Assembly (NCBI GenBank): GCA_022432975.1
Contig: CM039509.1
Location: 40,272,209 to 40,336,208, forward strand
DNA: 64,000 bases
Direction: 5' to 3'
DNA from: Begonia masoniana
Taxonomy: Eukaryota; Streptophyta; Magnoliopsida; Cucurbitales; Begoniaceae
Position 1 is the stretch's first letter. Every line of letters begins with the position of its first letter. Under the pieces are notes generated by a model that saw only the letters and a program-made list of their open reading frames with translations, ran no database searches and had not been told where the DNA came from. Shown piece by piece: positions 34,122 to 44,929 of the stretch. The translations under genes were made by a program, and so were the position numbers.

Positions 34122-35120
34122 CTGTCGTCCGTAGCACACCGAGCTCCTCGTCTCGAGCTTGATCACCTAAATCAATTCATAGTGTTCTTTGTTAAAATCG
34201 AGCTTAAACATAAAATTCTGAAAATTTACGAAACTCCTAAATAAAGAAAATTTCTAAAACTCTAATTAACTTCACTCGGGCATTTCATCGAGCAATTTAC
34301 GCTCACCAATTACAAACCTCCATTAATGGAGGTTTCTAGAGCTCCAAAATTAATTTTTCAATTAAACACTTAATACACCCAACCAATCCATCCAATAATG
34401 CTCAATAATCATCAATAAAGCGATAAATAACCTATTCTAACAAAACCCGGCTATTTCTACGAAATCCCTACAAAACCCTAAACGTTTAAATCTGTAACGC
34501 CCCCGAACCCACCCTGGCTCAGAGCGCTACTTTGCTAACCAATCCCATATTCAAACATAATTTAAAATAAAATCTAAGTCTCTCAAAACTCTCTTATGTT
34601 ATACCTAACTGCCTAGACACACTAATTTTCCTTAATCCTAACCTTTAAGCACCACGGCGTCCTTCCCGAAAATTTCGGCAAAGTAACGCCTGAAAATTGC
34701 GCCTCCAAAATGCTAGGTACCTGCATAAAATCCAATCCCAACCAAACCAGAACATTCCAACCATCTAACCAACCTACGAAATCTCCAAATAACAGTAAAG
34801 AGGGAAACAAAAATACGAACATACCTAAGTGAAGAAAGTCCATAGTATAGGACGACACATCACTCTTAACTATGACTATATACAACAATTACCAAAAACT
34901 ATCCCATAGGTCTCAAAACATCAACTAAAAGAAAGCTACACATTCTCATCATTCCTACAAACAAACAATTACAATAAACTACTAAATCATAAAGCCCACA
35001 TTCCCGACGACCATGGTCGAGGCGCCCCGACAATAGCCCGCACCGGCATACCGCATGCATCACCAACTGCTGCCTAGTCCTGTGCTACCTCATCCACCTC
35101 ACCAGAGTAAAGCTCGTCAC

Positions 35121-35749
35121 CTACACCATAGAACACAAAACATAAGCCTAATGCTTAGCAAGTAGGGAAATAATGCACAATAACATACTAAATGCTCGAC
35201 TCAACCCTAACATGCGGTTTCTACACACTCTGTTGTTTTCTTTTCATTTCGGTTGCATTTATCTTTCACTTTCATGTGAATCAAGTAGGCACACGCCCCA
35301 ACACAATCCTGGACGGCCACGCCTTGACCCACGGAGCAAGACCGGAGGCACACACCCTAACACAATCCTGGACGGCCAACCAAATCTCCCCCAATCGATC
35401 GTAGAATCCTCATTTTGCCTTCAAGCACGAACATATCGAGGTATTCATACTCACGACGCATTACGTACATTAGCATAGCATCTCAAGTAAAATACCCCGC
35501 GGGGTGCTCAGCGAGCCACGTGCCCAACGAGACTATTCTACTCGAGACCAAGTTGCATATCAATTTTCTCATCTTTCATTACGTCATCCTCACCACTCAA
35601 ACATGTAAAACACGTGATCTCGTCAGTTAGAAAACAATGATGCATGACACACAATGCATGACACAAAGCAAAACACAACAAACAAACAAACAATCCCTAC
35701 CGTTCTATGGTGTAGGCCCGAAGGCAACAAACACTCATCCACTACTTAC
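35121..35749 (-). other. Predicted structured intron 2 in S4 LTR
   Basis: Donor GACGCCAG|GTAAGTAG at 35749, acceptor GGTGTAG|GTGACG at 35121. CCTACACCATAGAAC (35702-35716) is a perfect 15-base complement of GTTCTATGGTGTAGG (35120-35134). Against S5 the two sides change together (C-G to T-A at one pair). Confidence 0.65.
35288..35381. repeat. Tandem pair in S4 intron
   Basis: Two copies, about 58 bp apart, of GGCACACRCCCYAACACAATCCTGGACGGCC. Lies in the same intron position as the unrelated arrays of S1, S2 and S5. Confidence 0.85.
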
Positions 35750-35770
35750 CTGGCGTCCTAGCTCGCTGAG

Positions 35771-36160
35771 TGTAACGACCCCTCATCCCAGCAAGATATT
35801 GTCCGCTCCAGGGATCGGGCCGCAGCCCAATATCCTCCCCTCACGGCTTTGTTTGGCGAGAGCACTTCCCGGGAGGTCACCCAACCTGGAATTACTCTCG
35901 CCGGAGTACGCTTAACTTCGGAGTTCTTATGGGATCCGTTGTCAATTGTACTCCAAAACGCGTCTTACTATCTTGGGAGGGATCTCTTACATATGTTTCA
36001 TTTCCACATACTTCCCCAAGCGCTGTGGGATTGTGACGACCCCCTCTTTACGACCTGTCACCTTCCGGCTCGCCCGCGCGGACGTACCGCCATCCGGGTT
36101 CCGGTTCGTGCAGCCATCGTACCAGTACAGATTCGGGACTTACAGATTCGGGTCATCACA
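35771..36160 (-). mobile_element. Cassandra TRIM solo LTR (K2) carrying 5S rRNA-like sequence
   Basis: 390 bp, TGTGATGACCC...GGGTCGTTACA on the minus strand, flanked by TSD CTGAG (35766-35770 and 36161-36165). It includes a 5S-like block (35863-35938). The same LTR occurs twice in K1 near 46 kb, there with a PBS and polypurine tract. It is inserted in putative exon 2 of the S4 LTR. Confidence 0.93.
35863..35938 (-). repeat. 5S rRNA-derived block in K2
   Basis: On the minus strand it contains AGAACTCCGAAGTTAAGCG and GGTTGGGTGACCTCCCGGGA, closely matching plant 5S rRNA from the A box to the C box. The 5' part and the 3' end of a true 5S gene are absent, so this is a captured Pol III promoter region, not an rRNA gene. 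Confidence 0.92.
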
Positions 36161-36981
36161 CTGAGGCTACGCGGTTACCTGCCCACCTACGGCTCGACCT
36201 ACGACAAATATTCAAACTTTATTAAAATCAAGACTACATTAACCAATGACTCTCAAATTAGTAATTTCTATCCTATCTCAACGGAAACTTAACTAAACGG
36301 GCCACTAATTTGGGTTCGGTAAAAACCGACCCAAAACTTCGAACGCGCGTAACTTTTGCGTCGGATATCGGAATCGAACGATTCCAGCGGCCACGTACTC
36401 CTCTAATAACCTATTTTAACGTGCCAAAAGGAATTTTAAAACAAACGACCGTAGCTAGGTCAGAATGGCAAAAACCCAAACTACCCCTTAACCGTAAAAA
36501 TTCCCTTTTCTGGTTTTTCATCAAATTCCACCCAATTCCTTACTAATCAATCCCTCACATACCCAATTAGCATAAACTAACCAAAAATTGAAGTTCCAAT
36601 TCAGAAAACCCGAGGCTCCAAAACCTAGCCCTCGGTTTTTAGCTCCTCCTGAGCTGCACACTGCTCGGCAGTCCTTGCCAGCACCGAGCTCGGCAATTCG
36701 AAGCCAAGAGTAGCCAAAAACGGCCGGTGATCGGAGCTCAATCGAGCTCGTCACTCCCGGCCTCCAACATCACCGAAACAGGGCACAAAAGGAGGCTTAC
36801 CGATCGATTTGCGCGCGAAGACAGCCGGAAGATCGCTCGTCGCCGTCTGGCAGGAGAACGCTAGAAATCGGCGGTGATTGTTCCGTCGATCGTCGCCCCT
36901 TGCTCCCTCCTCCGATCGGCCTTCGGCGCTCGGCGCTCGACTCACGAATGACAGAATGGCAAAGCCATTCTGTCGTTTTGT

Positions 36982-36996
36982 TTTATTATTATTATT

Positions 36997-37046
<50 letters not shown>
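36982..37046. repeat. ATT/AAT microsatellite
   Basis: TTATTATTATTATT then a run of about 15 TAA units, forming an inverted AT-rich palindrome. It produces spurious poly-Tyr and poly-Asn frames. Confidence 0.95.
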
Positions 37047-37047
<1 letters not shown>

Positions 37048-38078
37048 CAATTACATTATCATGTTGCCCTTCCGAAAATTCCGTTAAATCCCGTCCTTAA
37101 ATTATAAATTTTTGTAAATTGACCCTCACCCCGTACCCAGCTTAATTTCTCCATTTAGAATATCCGAACACCAATTAATTAATCAATTATTTTAACCAAA
37201 TTTATTCACTTTTCTTTTAAATTAATTAAAACAACTATTTATTAAATAATTACCTTATCATTTTATTTTTTCTCAAATTCTTCTTCCAAATTTCCACTCT
37301 AATTTCACTACTTAACATAACCTATCTAAGGCTACGCGCGTTGTAAGAATTTCCCGGGTGTTACAAAATCTCTAATAGTCGAGAACTAAAGTCGAAAAAT
37401 GCTAGAGACTTACCTAGAATCGCGAGGGGAAGAGAAAACGTGAAGAATGTTTGATGATTGGAGAGAAATCGGTGGAGAAACGGAGGAGAACCGCCGTTGG
37501 AAGCTTGGTCGCCAGAGAGAGGGGAAACAAATTCCTCTCTGGAATTTTCCAAGTGAGGGAGAAGAAGGGCTTTGCCCCTTTTTAATTAATTAAAATGTAA
37601 AAAGACAAGTTTGCCCCTCCATTGAACTTTTCGTTTGTCCTATTATTCGTCTATCGATTCGGTTTCTCTAAAATTTTCTTATTTCACCAATATATTTTGC
37701 TATTTCTACGAATTAAATCGCTACAAGGGCAAAAACGGAAACTTTACCGTTTCACCTTCGATTTGGATTTCAAAAATTCTCATCTTTTCCTTAAAATTCC
37801 TATAAATCATAAGGGTTCCATTAAAGGTCTCGATTCACAAAACGGACATATTTCAATTATTTACGAAATTACCTCTTATAGCGGAAACCGAACACTTGGG
37901 CGTTATACTGTCAATTTGGATTTCTGAAATTTTCTTATTCTTTTAAAAGTCCTCATTAATTATTAGGGCTCTAACGAAACTTCTCGTTCGTAAAACATGC
38001 TTAATTTGACATATTTACGAAAATGTCATTCATATGTGGAAAATTGAAAACCCGTCGAAAACCGGGTGTTACACATAG

Positions 38079-38643
38079 TGTCCATAACGTGTTCTGAAGG
38101 CAGTCTTTGGTATGTCCTCGGCTCTAACTTTCGACTGATAGTACCCCGAATGTAGATCGATCTTCGAAAATACTGTGGCTCCTTGTAATTGGTCAAATAG
38201 ATCATCAATCCTCGTCAATGGGTACTTATTCTTTATAGTCAGTTTATTCAATTCTGGGTAATCCACGCACATCCTTAAGGAGTCGTCTTTCTTCTTCCAA
38301 ACAACACCGGAGCGCCCCAAGGAGAAACGCTCGGGCGTATAAAACCCATGTCTGTTAGTTCTTTCAACTGGGCCTGTAATTCTCTCAACTCAACTGACAC
38401 CATCCTATAAGGATTCTTAGACACAGGCGCAGAGCCTGGAATAATATCAATAGTAAAGTTCATTTCTCTATCAGGAGGCAAACCTGGGAATTCTTCTAAG
38501 AAAACTTCCCGAAACTCCATAGCTACAGGAATATCATATAGCTCCTTCTCATTCGATATCCGCGTGTCAAGAACACTGGCTATGAATCCCGAACATCCTT
38601 GCTTAATCGGGTACTGAGCACACAATGTTGACACCACAGGCAT
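38079..38643 (-). pseudogene. G2 reverse transcriptase N-terminal half and linker
   Basis: Minus strand. 38275-38643 carries [35 protein letters not shown] and [10 protein letters not shown] frameshift near 38300 leads to 38069-38320 with [32 protein letters not shown] and [12 protein letters not shown]2 interrupts right after RYGHY. Confidence 0.9.
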
Positions 38644-38699
38644 CTGACGGTCACTTGGAACGAGTAACCTTTACCGCCTGGGGGTCTAAAATCCACGGC

Positions 38700-40022
38700 A
38701 CCTGACCTACAATTGATCGTGGCATGGTGCATGTATAACCAATCCATACCCAAAATTACGTCGTACCATTCATGCTTATGATGACCAAACTCGCATACAG
38801 TTTCCGACCATTAATAGCTATCACCTCCCCGTGTATTGCTTGCTCAGAATGTTAGTACTCCCTGGAGGGTTACATGACACTATAACTACGATCAGCTGGG
38901 ACGAACTCTAGATTCCACTTAACTACATACTTCTGTACTATGAAAGAATGGGTTGCCCCCGTGTCAATTAAAACATGAGCCGCATTTCCATAGACCAGAA
39001 CAATACCTGAAACAACTGAAGGCCGAGCAGCTTTCTCATCTTCAATAAGGGAAAAGATCCGTGAAGGACTGCCGAGTGGCCTCTTGTTTGGCTCAAGACA
39101 ATCAATAGCTTTGTGTCCCACCTTGTCACATCAAAAACATTGACCGAAATCCAACTTACACTCCCCGTAGTGGTTCTTCTAGAAAGTAGGGCATAAAGGA
39201 GCCTGTGACGCCCCTTGCGGACGTTTACCCTTGTCCTGAGTTCTAGGTGCCTCATACGCCCATTTGACACCACGTTGTGGTCGTGGCTGCCAACCCCGAT
39301 TTTGTTGTGGTTGCACTTCTCTAGTAAACCTCCTCGGCACTTCTCTCTGCAGCTGAAGTTTCATTTCGATGTCATCAAGTTCGAGGGCCTTAGATACAAT
39401 CTTGTGAAAAGGCACGTCTTCGATGCCTGCCGTCTTTACCCCTTTCTGAATTTCTAACTTCAAGCCTTGTACAAATTGTTAAACTTTGTCCTCCTCTTTG
39501 TAAATCATAAATCCTACATACCGGGATAATGATTCGAACCTTGGCACATACTCAGCCACTGACCATGTTCGGCGTAGTTGGGCAAACTCCGCCCTCTTAT
39601 TGGCCCGAAGAGTGCGATCGAAGTACTTGTTGTAGAATACTGTTTTGAACCTTTCCCAAGTCATAACCTCCACATCTGTAGTAGCTTTAATTGTATCCCA
39701 CCAGAAAATAGCATCTTTCTCCAAATTAAACATCACACACGTTAGCTTATCGGCTTCCTCCACTTTTGCATAGGCGAACATGCTTTCAATCTTGCGGATC
39801 CACTCCTCCGCACTCGTGGGATCCGAAGACTGTTCGTCGAAGGTTGGGGGCCTAAGTCGCCTAAACTTCTCCCCACTTTGGTCCCGTGAGGTATTCCCTT
39901 TTCCATTTCCGTTCCCATTCCCTTCTCGGTTTAATAAGATTCCTATCTGTTCTGACTGTTGGTGCAATATGTCCATGAATTGGTCCATGGGGTTCCCTGG
40001 AGGTGGTCTAGGTGCTCTCGGC
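38700..40022 (-). pseudogene. G2 gag and aspartic protease
   Basis: Minus strand. Likely start is MPRAPRPPPG at about 40022. The gag core includes AEEWIRKIESMFAYAK, FWWDTIKATTDVEVMTWERF and FYNKYFDRTLR. An in-frame stop (EEDKV*QFV) lies near 39480. The CCHC knuckle region holds two more stops (CPTF*KN and GQCF*CDK) before VGHKAIDC. The protease is HVLIDTGATHSFI (38870-39121), followed by a poorly preserved linker to 38644. Confidence 0.88.
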
Positions 40023-40159
40023 ATTATCCTGCTCCTAGACACATTAGATAATACAAAACAATATAAATAACTAGGAATCATACTAAAACTTAAACACTTA
40101 CAGTCGATGGACGTGCGGCGGTGTGTTTTGGCAGGCATTCCTCAGAATCGCTTTTAAAA

Positions 40160-40178
40160 CTCGGGTTCTCTGATACCA
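40160..40178 (-). other. G2 primer binding site
   Basis: TGGTATCAGAGAACCCGAG on the minus strand. Only the first 11 bases fit a methionine tRNA; four bases separate it from the LTR end at 40183. Confidence 0.8.
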
Positions 40179-40182
40179 TAGT

Positions 40183-40645
40183 TGTGACGACCCCAACCCG
40201 GTCAGGGCCGCCACGGACTTGCCGTGACATAATCTTAACTTAAGACCTCGTAAGTTCCCATAAAAATTTTTCATTTTTGCTCAACACTTTAAAATAAAAC
40301 GAACCTAGACAATGACCCACCTCGATCAACCCTTTAGAGTCTAACTTGGACTTAATCATGTTAGGCATAAAGTTTGTCGACTTTTAAAACATTTAAAACG
40401 AGATTAAAACCATTTTTTGATAAAATGTCGACTCGATTTTTGGGTCCTTAAAATCTTTTAAAATACGTGGAGGTCGCTCGTAAAATACGTTTAAAAAGTA
40501 TCATAAAAGATCAGGTTGAAACGTGTTTTGAAAAGTCAATTTTTTAAAAAAATTCGTGCTAGGTCACATGTGGTGTGAGCGCACTGCCCAGATAGCACGC
40601 GCAGCGCACGCTGTCACACACTGCTGCTGCGCACCGCGTGCACGC
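40183..40645 (-). repeat. G2 5' LTR, partial
   Basis: Starts TGTGACGACCCCAACCC on the plus strand. From 40469 it matches the 3' LTR (GTCGCTCGTAAAATACGTTTAAA and the GC-rich CAGATAGCACGCGCAGC region). L4 is inserted at 40646; only about 8 bp of this LTR (CGCGCGC) can be recognised on the far side at 45954. Confidence 0.85.
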
Positions 40646-41637
40646 TGTAACGCCCCAAATTTGTAACACCCGAGTTTTTCAGATTTCCGCTGTTAGGGGT
40701 ATTTTCATAAAATAGCAAATTAAGGTCTTTTCTCGAACGGAAAGTTTCATTAGAGCCCTAGGAATTTATGAGGATTTTTAGTGGAATAAGTAAATTTTTA
40801 GAAATTTAAATTGATAGCGTAACGCCGAGTTTCAGTTTTCCGCCTATAGTGTTTTAAGTAGTAAAAATAGTAAATTAGGTCCGTTTTGCGAACGGAGAGT
40901 TTCGTTAGAACCCTAGGAATAAGTTATAATATTTGGAGAAATAAGAGAATTTCGAAGGAACCAAATCAATAAATGAAATAACAAATTAAGCGAATAATTA
41001 GATATAAGGGTAAAAGAGTAATTGTGAGGTTTAATTTATTTAAAACACAAATCTCTCTCTTTTCTCTTCTCCATTTTCACGCAAGTCTCCAGAGAGCAAT
41101 TGCTCTCCATTTTGGCGATTCCTTCTCTCACGCCATTTCTCCCGCAATCGATCAACGCCTCCTCCTCCGGCGTTTTCTCTTCCGGTTTTCCCCCTCCAAT
41201 CAACATTCTAGGTACGCTCCAAGCTCTAGACCCGTTAGTTTTCGTTTTAGGGTTAATTTCGGTTTAGGGTTTTGTGAGAAATTTATGGATTTCGTTAGAA
41301 ATAGATAGGATAGTGATTATTTTACCCATTGAGGTTACTTTGTTGTTATTTAGGTAGATTGAATGGATTATTGGTGTTTGGGTGATTGTTAAGTTAATTT
41401 TGGGGTTGTTGGAGAATGGAGAAATCCATCAATGGAATTTTAAGCTTGTGAGCACAACGTGTTTGATGAAATGCCCCAATGGAGAGAATTGAAGTTTTAA
41501 GGAAAAATAGTATTAGCTAGGAGTTTAGTTTAAGTTTGGAATTTGCTTATTTAGGATCGGTTTTAATGCCCTTATTTGTGAAATGCTTTAGGTGGAGACG
41601 ACTTTTCGGACGGTGCACAGAATGGTACGGACGCCAG

Positions 41638-42201
41638 GTAAGTGGGTGCTAGGTTTCCCGCCATTAAGGCCCTACAACGTGTCAACGTTAGGCTTTTGTG
41701 TTTTTGATGATGATTTTCTGATTGTGGGGTTTAATGAGTCGGGTAGCCTAGGATGTTAGTTATTAGTTGTTTGTGAAGTTCACTAAGAGTAGTGTATGTC
41801 CATGTACGTTGTGAATCGTTTGATGATATGTTTTGATGATATTTTGTACGTGGGTTCCTCATGCATCATGTTTGTTCAAATGTCATATGAAATGTCTCCA
41901 TGTATGATTTATGTAATGAAAAAGTAACGATTAAGTGTGGGTTGGGATAGTATGGCCATATCAACAAAACTATGTCAGTATGCACGCGTTGGATCATGAA
42001 TACGGCCGAAAGGATTATGTACACACACTTGGCCTGCTCCCTGACACAATCCCCACCTTAATTCATGTCAACGAAAAGAAAAAAAGAATAAGAACAAGTA
42101 AATGAACATGTTTTATGAAAAACCATGCATTCATGCATATGTCATGTATAGTACATTCCCTTACTAAGCATTAGGCTTAATGTTTATGTTGTATGATGTA
42201 G
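41638..42201 (+). other. Predicted structured intron 2 of S3 LTR
   Basis: Donor GACGCCAG|GTAAGTGG, acceptor GATGTAG|GTGACA. CCTACAACGTGTCAAC (41671-41686) pairs with GTTGTATGATGTAGG (42188-42202) with one mismatch, one bulge and G-U pairs. CTTACTAAGCATTAGGCTTA lies upstream of the acceptor. Exon 2 would be 41592-41637. Confidence 0.55.
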
Positions 42202-42655
42202 GTGACAGGTGTGAAGGTGAGAGTTTCTCTCGATGACAAGGAATAGGTGGTCGACGGATGGTGCTCGTGGCGACGGGGTGTGTTTTGGCAAGGTTCGATG
42301 ACCGTGGGGATGTAAGTAAACGTTTTAAGAGTTGAATACAAAGAAATGTAGGAAGATTGTAAAGATAGAACATTGTAGGGAGTTTGGTTCTAGATGGTTA
42401 AGTGATTAATGTTTTGATATTTTGAAAAACCGTTTTATAAAATGTTTTGTAAAAGCTTTTATCAGATTTTTATGAAATGCTCGGATTATGTTTCTAGGTA
42501 CTTAGTTGGAAATTTTGAGGTGTTTTACATTGGAATGTTAATTTGAAGGTGATTTTGTTGAGTGTTGTGAAGGTGAAGTAATGAAGAAGCGTTGGCAGGA
42601 AGTTGTGAGGAAAAGATGCAAGGCTCTGGAATTCGGATTCCAGAGCCGTTGCCGG

Positions 42656-42866
42656 TTGATCGCCAAGAGAGGCGATCGAACGGCTATGGAAAGGGCGACT
42701 CTGGAGGTGTGGGGCGACTGGGCGCGGGTGTGAGGGGCGACTGATCGCCCCTCCCTGTTGTCGATATGGCGATCGATCGCTGGTACAAGGGGGCGATCGA
42801 TCGCCCCTGTTGTTTGATGCCTCAGCGATCGATCTCCTGAATTTGGAGATCGATCGCCCTTCCCTT
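42656..42866. repeat. GGCGATCGATCGCC cluster in S3
   Basis: TGGCGATCGATCGCTGG, GGGGCGATCGATCGCCCC, GCGATCGATCTCC and GGAGATCGATCGCCC plus weaker GGGGCGACTG words, near the 3' end of the LTR. An imperfect CTGGAATTCGGATTCCAG inverted repeat precedes it at 42626. Confidence 0.92.
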
Positions 42867-43439
42867 TTGTCACGGTTTGCCCTTTTTGCCCTCCCTGTTT
42901 TAATTGTTTGTTTTAATTGATTTTTACTTTAAATGTTAATTGTTTTAAGTTATTAATGGTTTGGTTTTAAATGGTTTAAAACATAGACTTCAATTTCGAT
43001 TTCGATTTCGATTTCTATTTCGATTTTGATTTCGCTTTAGGATCACTTAAAGTTTATATTAAAAAAAAAAAACAAAAATTTTACGTGAACTATTTGAGGG
43101 TTTAAGTTAAGATTACGTTATGGTCTTTCCGTAGCGGCCCTGGCCGGGTTGGGGTCGTTACAAAATTAATAAACCCAGTTCGCTACACACTCTCATTGAA
43201 CTGAACTAAAAATTTAAAACTTTGTCTATGGATACAACGTTTAATCCAACAAAAACTTGTAGCGGAAAACACTTATGTAAAACGGAGACATTTCGAAGAC
43301 AGGCTAGGAGAATCTTTCAGTTTAAATAAAATAATAAAGAGAAAACCTTCAAAACTTCTCTGCGACATCTACAGCCAGTTCGACGCTACTGGGCGATCTG
43401 GCATCCACAGAGTCTGTCGTTCCCGACCTTGGACAATAT

Positions 43440-44075
43440 ACTTGTCTACGACTCTGGACGATGGACTCTGGACGAGTGACTTTGGACGACGCGATTCTGG
43501 ACAAGCGACTTTGGACGATGCGATTCTGGGAAACGTACCCAGAGCGACATCGCTTTGGACAACAACACTCTGGATGACTACCTTGGACGAAGACTCATCC
43601 ACTGCTCCTTACGACAATTTACTTATAACTTTTAACTACTGTTCCTATCGTCCACGGCTACATAGGTTTAACGTCTACAGATTTTTGTCCACAAACTCAC
43701 TTAGATTTATTGTCCACGGAACATGTGACCTTGTCGTCCACAGTCCACGTGACTTTCTCGTCCACGGGATTACATAAACCCATCGTCCACGGAACACGTG
43801 ACTTTGTCGTCCACGGTCCACGTGACTTTCTCGTCCACATGGTTACATAAACTCATCGTCCACGGACCAACGTCCATAGACTTACTTAAATTTGTCGTCC
43901 ACGGACCATGTGACTTTATCGGTCACGTGATTTCATAAACTTAGACGACTACTGTGAACGGTATCACTTCAGACAACTTGTCCACAGAGTAGACAATTTT
44001 TTACACCTTCAACTCTGGACGATATGCTCGTCCACAACTTTAGACGACTACTTTGGATGATGTATTTGTCCACAC
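43440..44075. repeat. TGGACGA / TCGTCCA motif cluster in L4
   Basis: More than twenty copies of TGGACGA (first third) or its complement TCGTCCA (rest), often as CGTCCACGGAACACGTGACTT with spacing near 30-40 bp. Many include the CACGTG core. The motif changes orientation around 43600. Confidence 0.88.
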
Positions 44076-44585
44076 AACCCTGGTTCCAGACTCAGACAAA
44101 ACACACTGTCTGGTGATCACAATACAAAAGACCTCTTTCGACAAAACACAAGTACCATTCCTAGAGAGTTTTCAATCCAAAATCAAAACATTAAAAGTCA
44201 TCACTAATCCAAAACTTAGTCAAATCCACACTTCCAGTAAAAACAACACTAATTAGTGGACAATTCTGACTACAAGAGGACTTATAAAATTTTGACAGCA
44301 ACTACTCAAAACAACGTGAAACCATAACTTACTCAAAATCCAGAAGGAAAACTCTAGTTAAAACCAACCAAATCTCATTATCAGAATAATTTCAAAAACG
44401 TATCAAATCATTAAAACCACCATTGTCATTAGAATTCTCAGCGCACTTTAATTAAACATTTGTCCACTAACACCACACATACTGCCATTAGTTAAACCGC
44501 CTCATTAGTTACCAAGTCGTTGCCTAGATGCACTCCTCCAACTGCTTCTAATCCTTAACATGTTCAGAGAACACACCTGCAGTCA

Positions 44586-44915
44586 TGTAACAACCCCCCC
44601 ACACCTCTTGGGCGGGGCCTCGCCCCGCACCCAGGTCAGGGCAAGCTATGCAGTCCTCGCCCACGGCCCAGACCCTGCCACGTGGTAGCCACACAGACCC
44701 GCCACATGTACTCACGATCTTCCCTCTCCCTGCAGAGGGTTTTTGCCTTCCCCCTCACTCGAACCCAGGACCTCGGGGACTAGTACCTAGGGTACAAGTG
44801 AGGAGTACCACTTAAGCTAATCCCTGGGCCTGTGGGCGAGGACTGCACAGCTTGCCCTGACCCTACCCTGGTGCGGGGCGAGGTTCGGCCCAAGAGGTGT
44901 GGGGGGGTTGTTACA
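44586..44915. mobile_element. 330 bp hairpin element with ~85 bp inverted repeats and tRNA-like core
   Basis: TGTAACAACCCCCC...GGGGGGTTGTTACA flanked by TSD AGTCA (44581-44585 and 44916-44920). The outer 85-90 bp on each side are near-perfect inverted repeats (CACCTCTTGGGC, CCTCGCCCCGCACC, TGCAGTCCTCGCCCAC). The centre, on the minus strand, has TAGCTTAAGTGG (44808-44819) and GGTTCGAGTGA (44755-44765), which fit Pol III A and B boxes. TG/CA ends and a 5 bp TSD suggest LTR-type integration, but the hairpin form is like a foldback or MITE. Confidence 0.85.
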
Positions 44916-44929
44916 AGTCACTTCTTCAC

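Larger units (their letters stand above)
34493..37365 (-). mobile_element. Solo LTR S4, same family as S1 and S5, with Cassandra inside
   Basis: Plus strand starts TGTAACGCCCCCGAACCC and ends TTTCCCGGGTGTTACA; TSD AAATC at 34488-34492 and 37366-37370 inside S2. Reverse-complemented, its two ends match the ends of S1 and S5. No internal region. It contains a predicted intron, a tandem pair, Cassandra K2 and an ATT microsatellite. Confidence 0.93.
32517..38073 (-). mobile_element. Solo LTR S2 of a chromovirus, interrupted by S4
   Basis: Plus strand starts TGTAACGTCCCTAATAC (32517) and ends AAACCGGGTGTTACA (38073); TSD CATAG at 32512-32516 and 38074-38078 inside G2 RT. Without S4 it is about 2.7 kb with no internal region. 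Minus orientation is inferred from the order donor, acceptor and GATCGATCG cluster seen in related LTRs. Confidence 0.93.
27684..40645 (-). mobile_element. Ty3/gypsy chromovirus G2 (Tekay/Del-like), truncated at both LTR ends
   Basis: Minus strand: partial 5' LTR (40183-40645), PBS, gag, protease, RT, RNase H, integrase, chromodomain, polypurine tract, 3' LTR (27684-30042). S2 is inserted in RT. The 3' LTR lacks about 290 bp that the 5' LTR has at 40183-40468, and the 5' LTR is broken by L4 and then lost at a junction with Cassandra K1. No TSD survives. The element interrupts the SIRE integrase. Confidence 0.88.
40662..43161 (+). mobile_element. Solo LTR S3 of a chromovirus
   Basis: 2500 bp, TGTAACACCCGAGTTTTTC...GGGTTGGGGTCGTTACA, with TSD AAATT (40657-40661 and 43162-43166). 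No internal region. Its 3' end matches the (reverse-complemented) end of the G2 5' LTR (GACCCCAACCCGG), showing related but distinct families. Two predicted introns: 41212-41591 and 41638-42201. A CT-rich leader follows TTATTTAAAAC at about 41036. Confidence 0.92.

Noticed and set aside
35863..35938. 5S rRNA gene
   Set aside because: Only the middle of 5S is present, it has substitutions, and it lies inside a TG...CA LTR with its own TSD. It is the captured block of a Cassandra element.
36751..37100. Frames with poly-Tyr or poly-Asn
   Set aside because: Produced by the ATT/AAT microsatellite.
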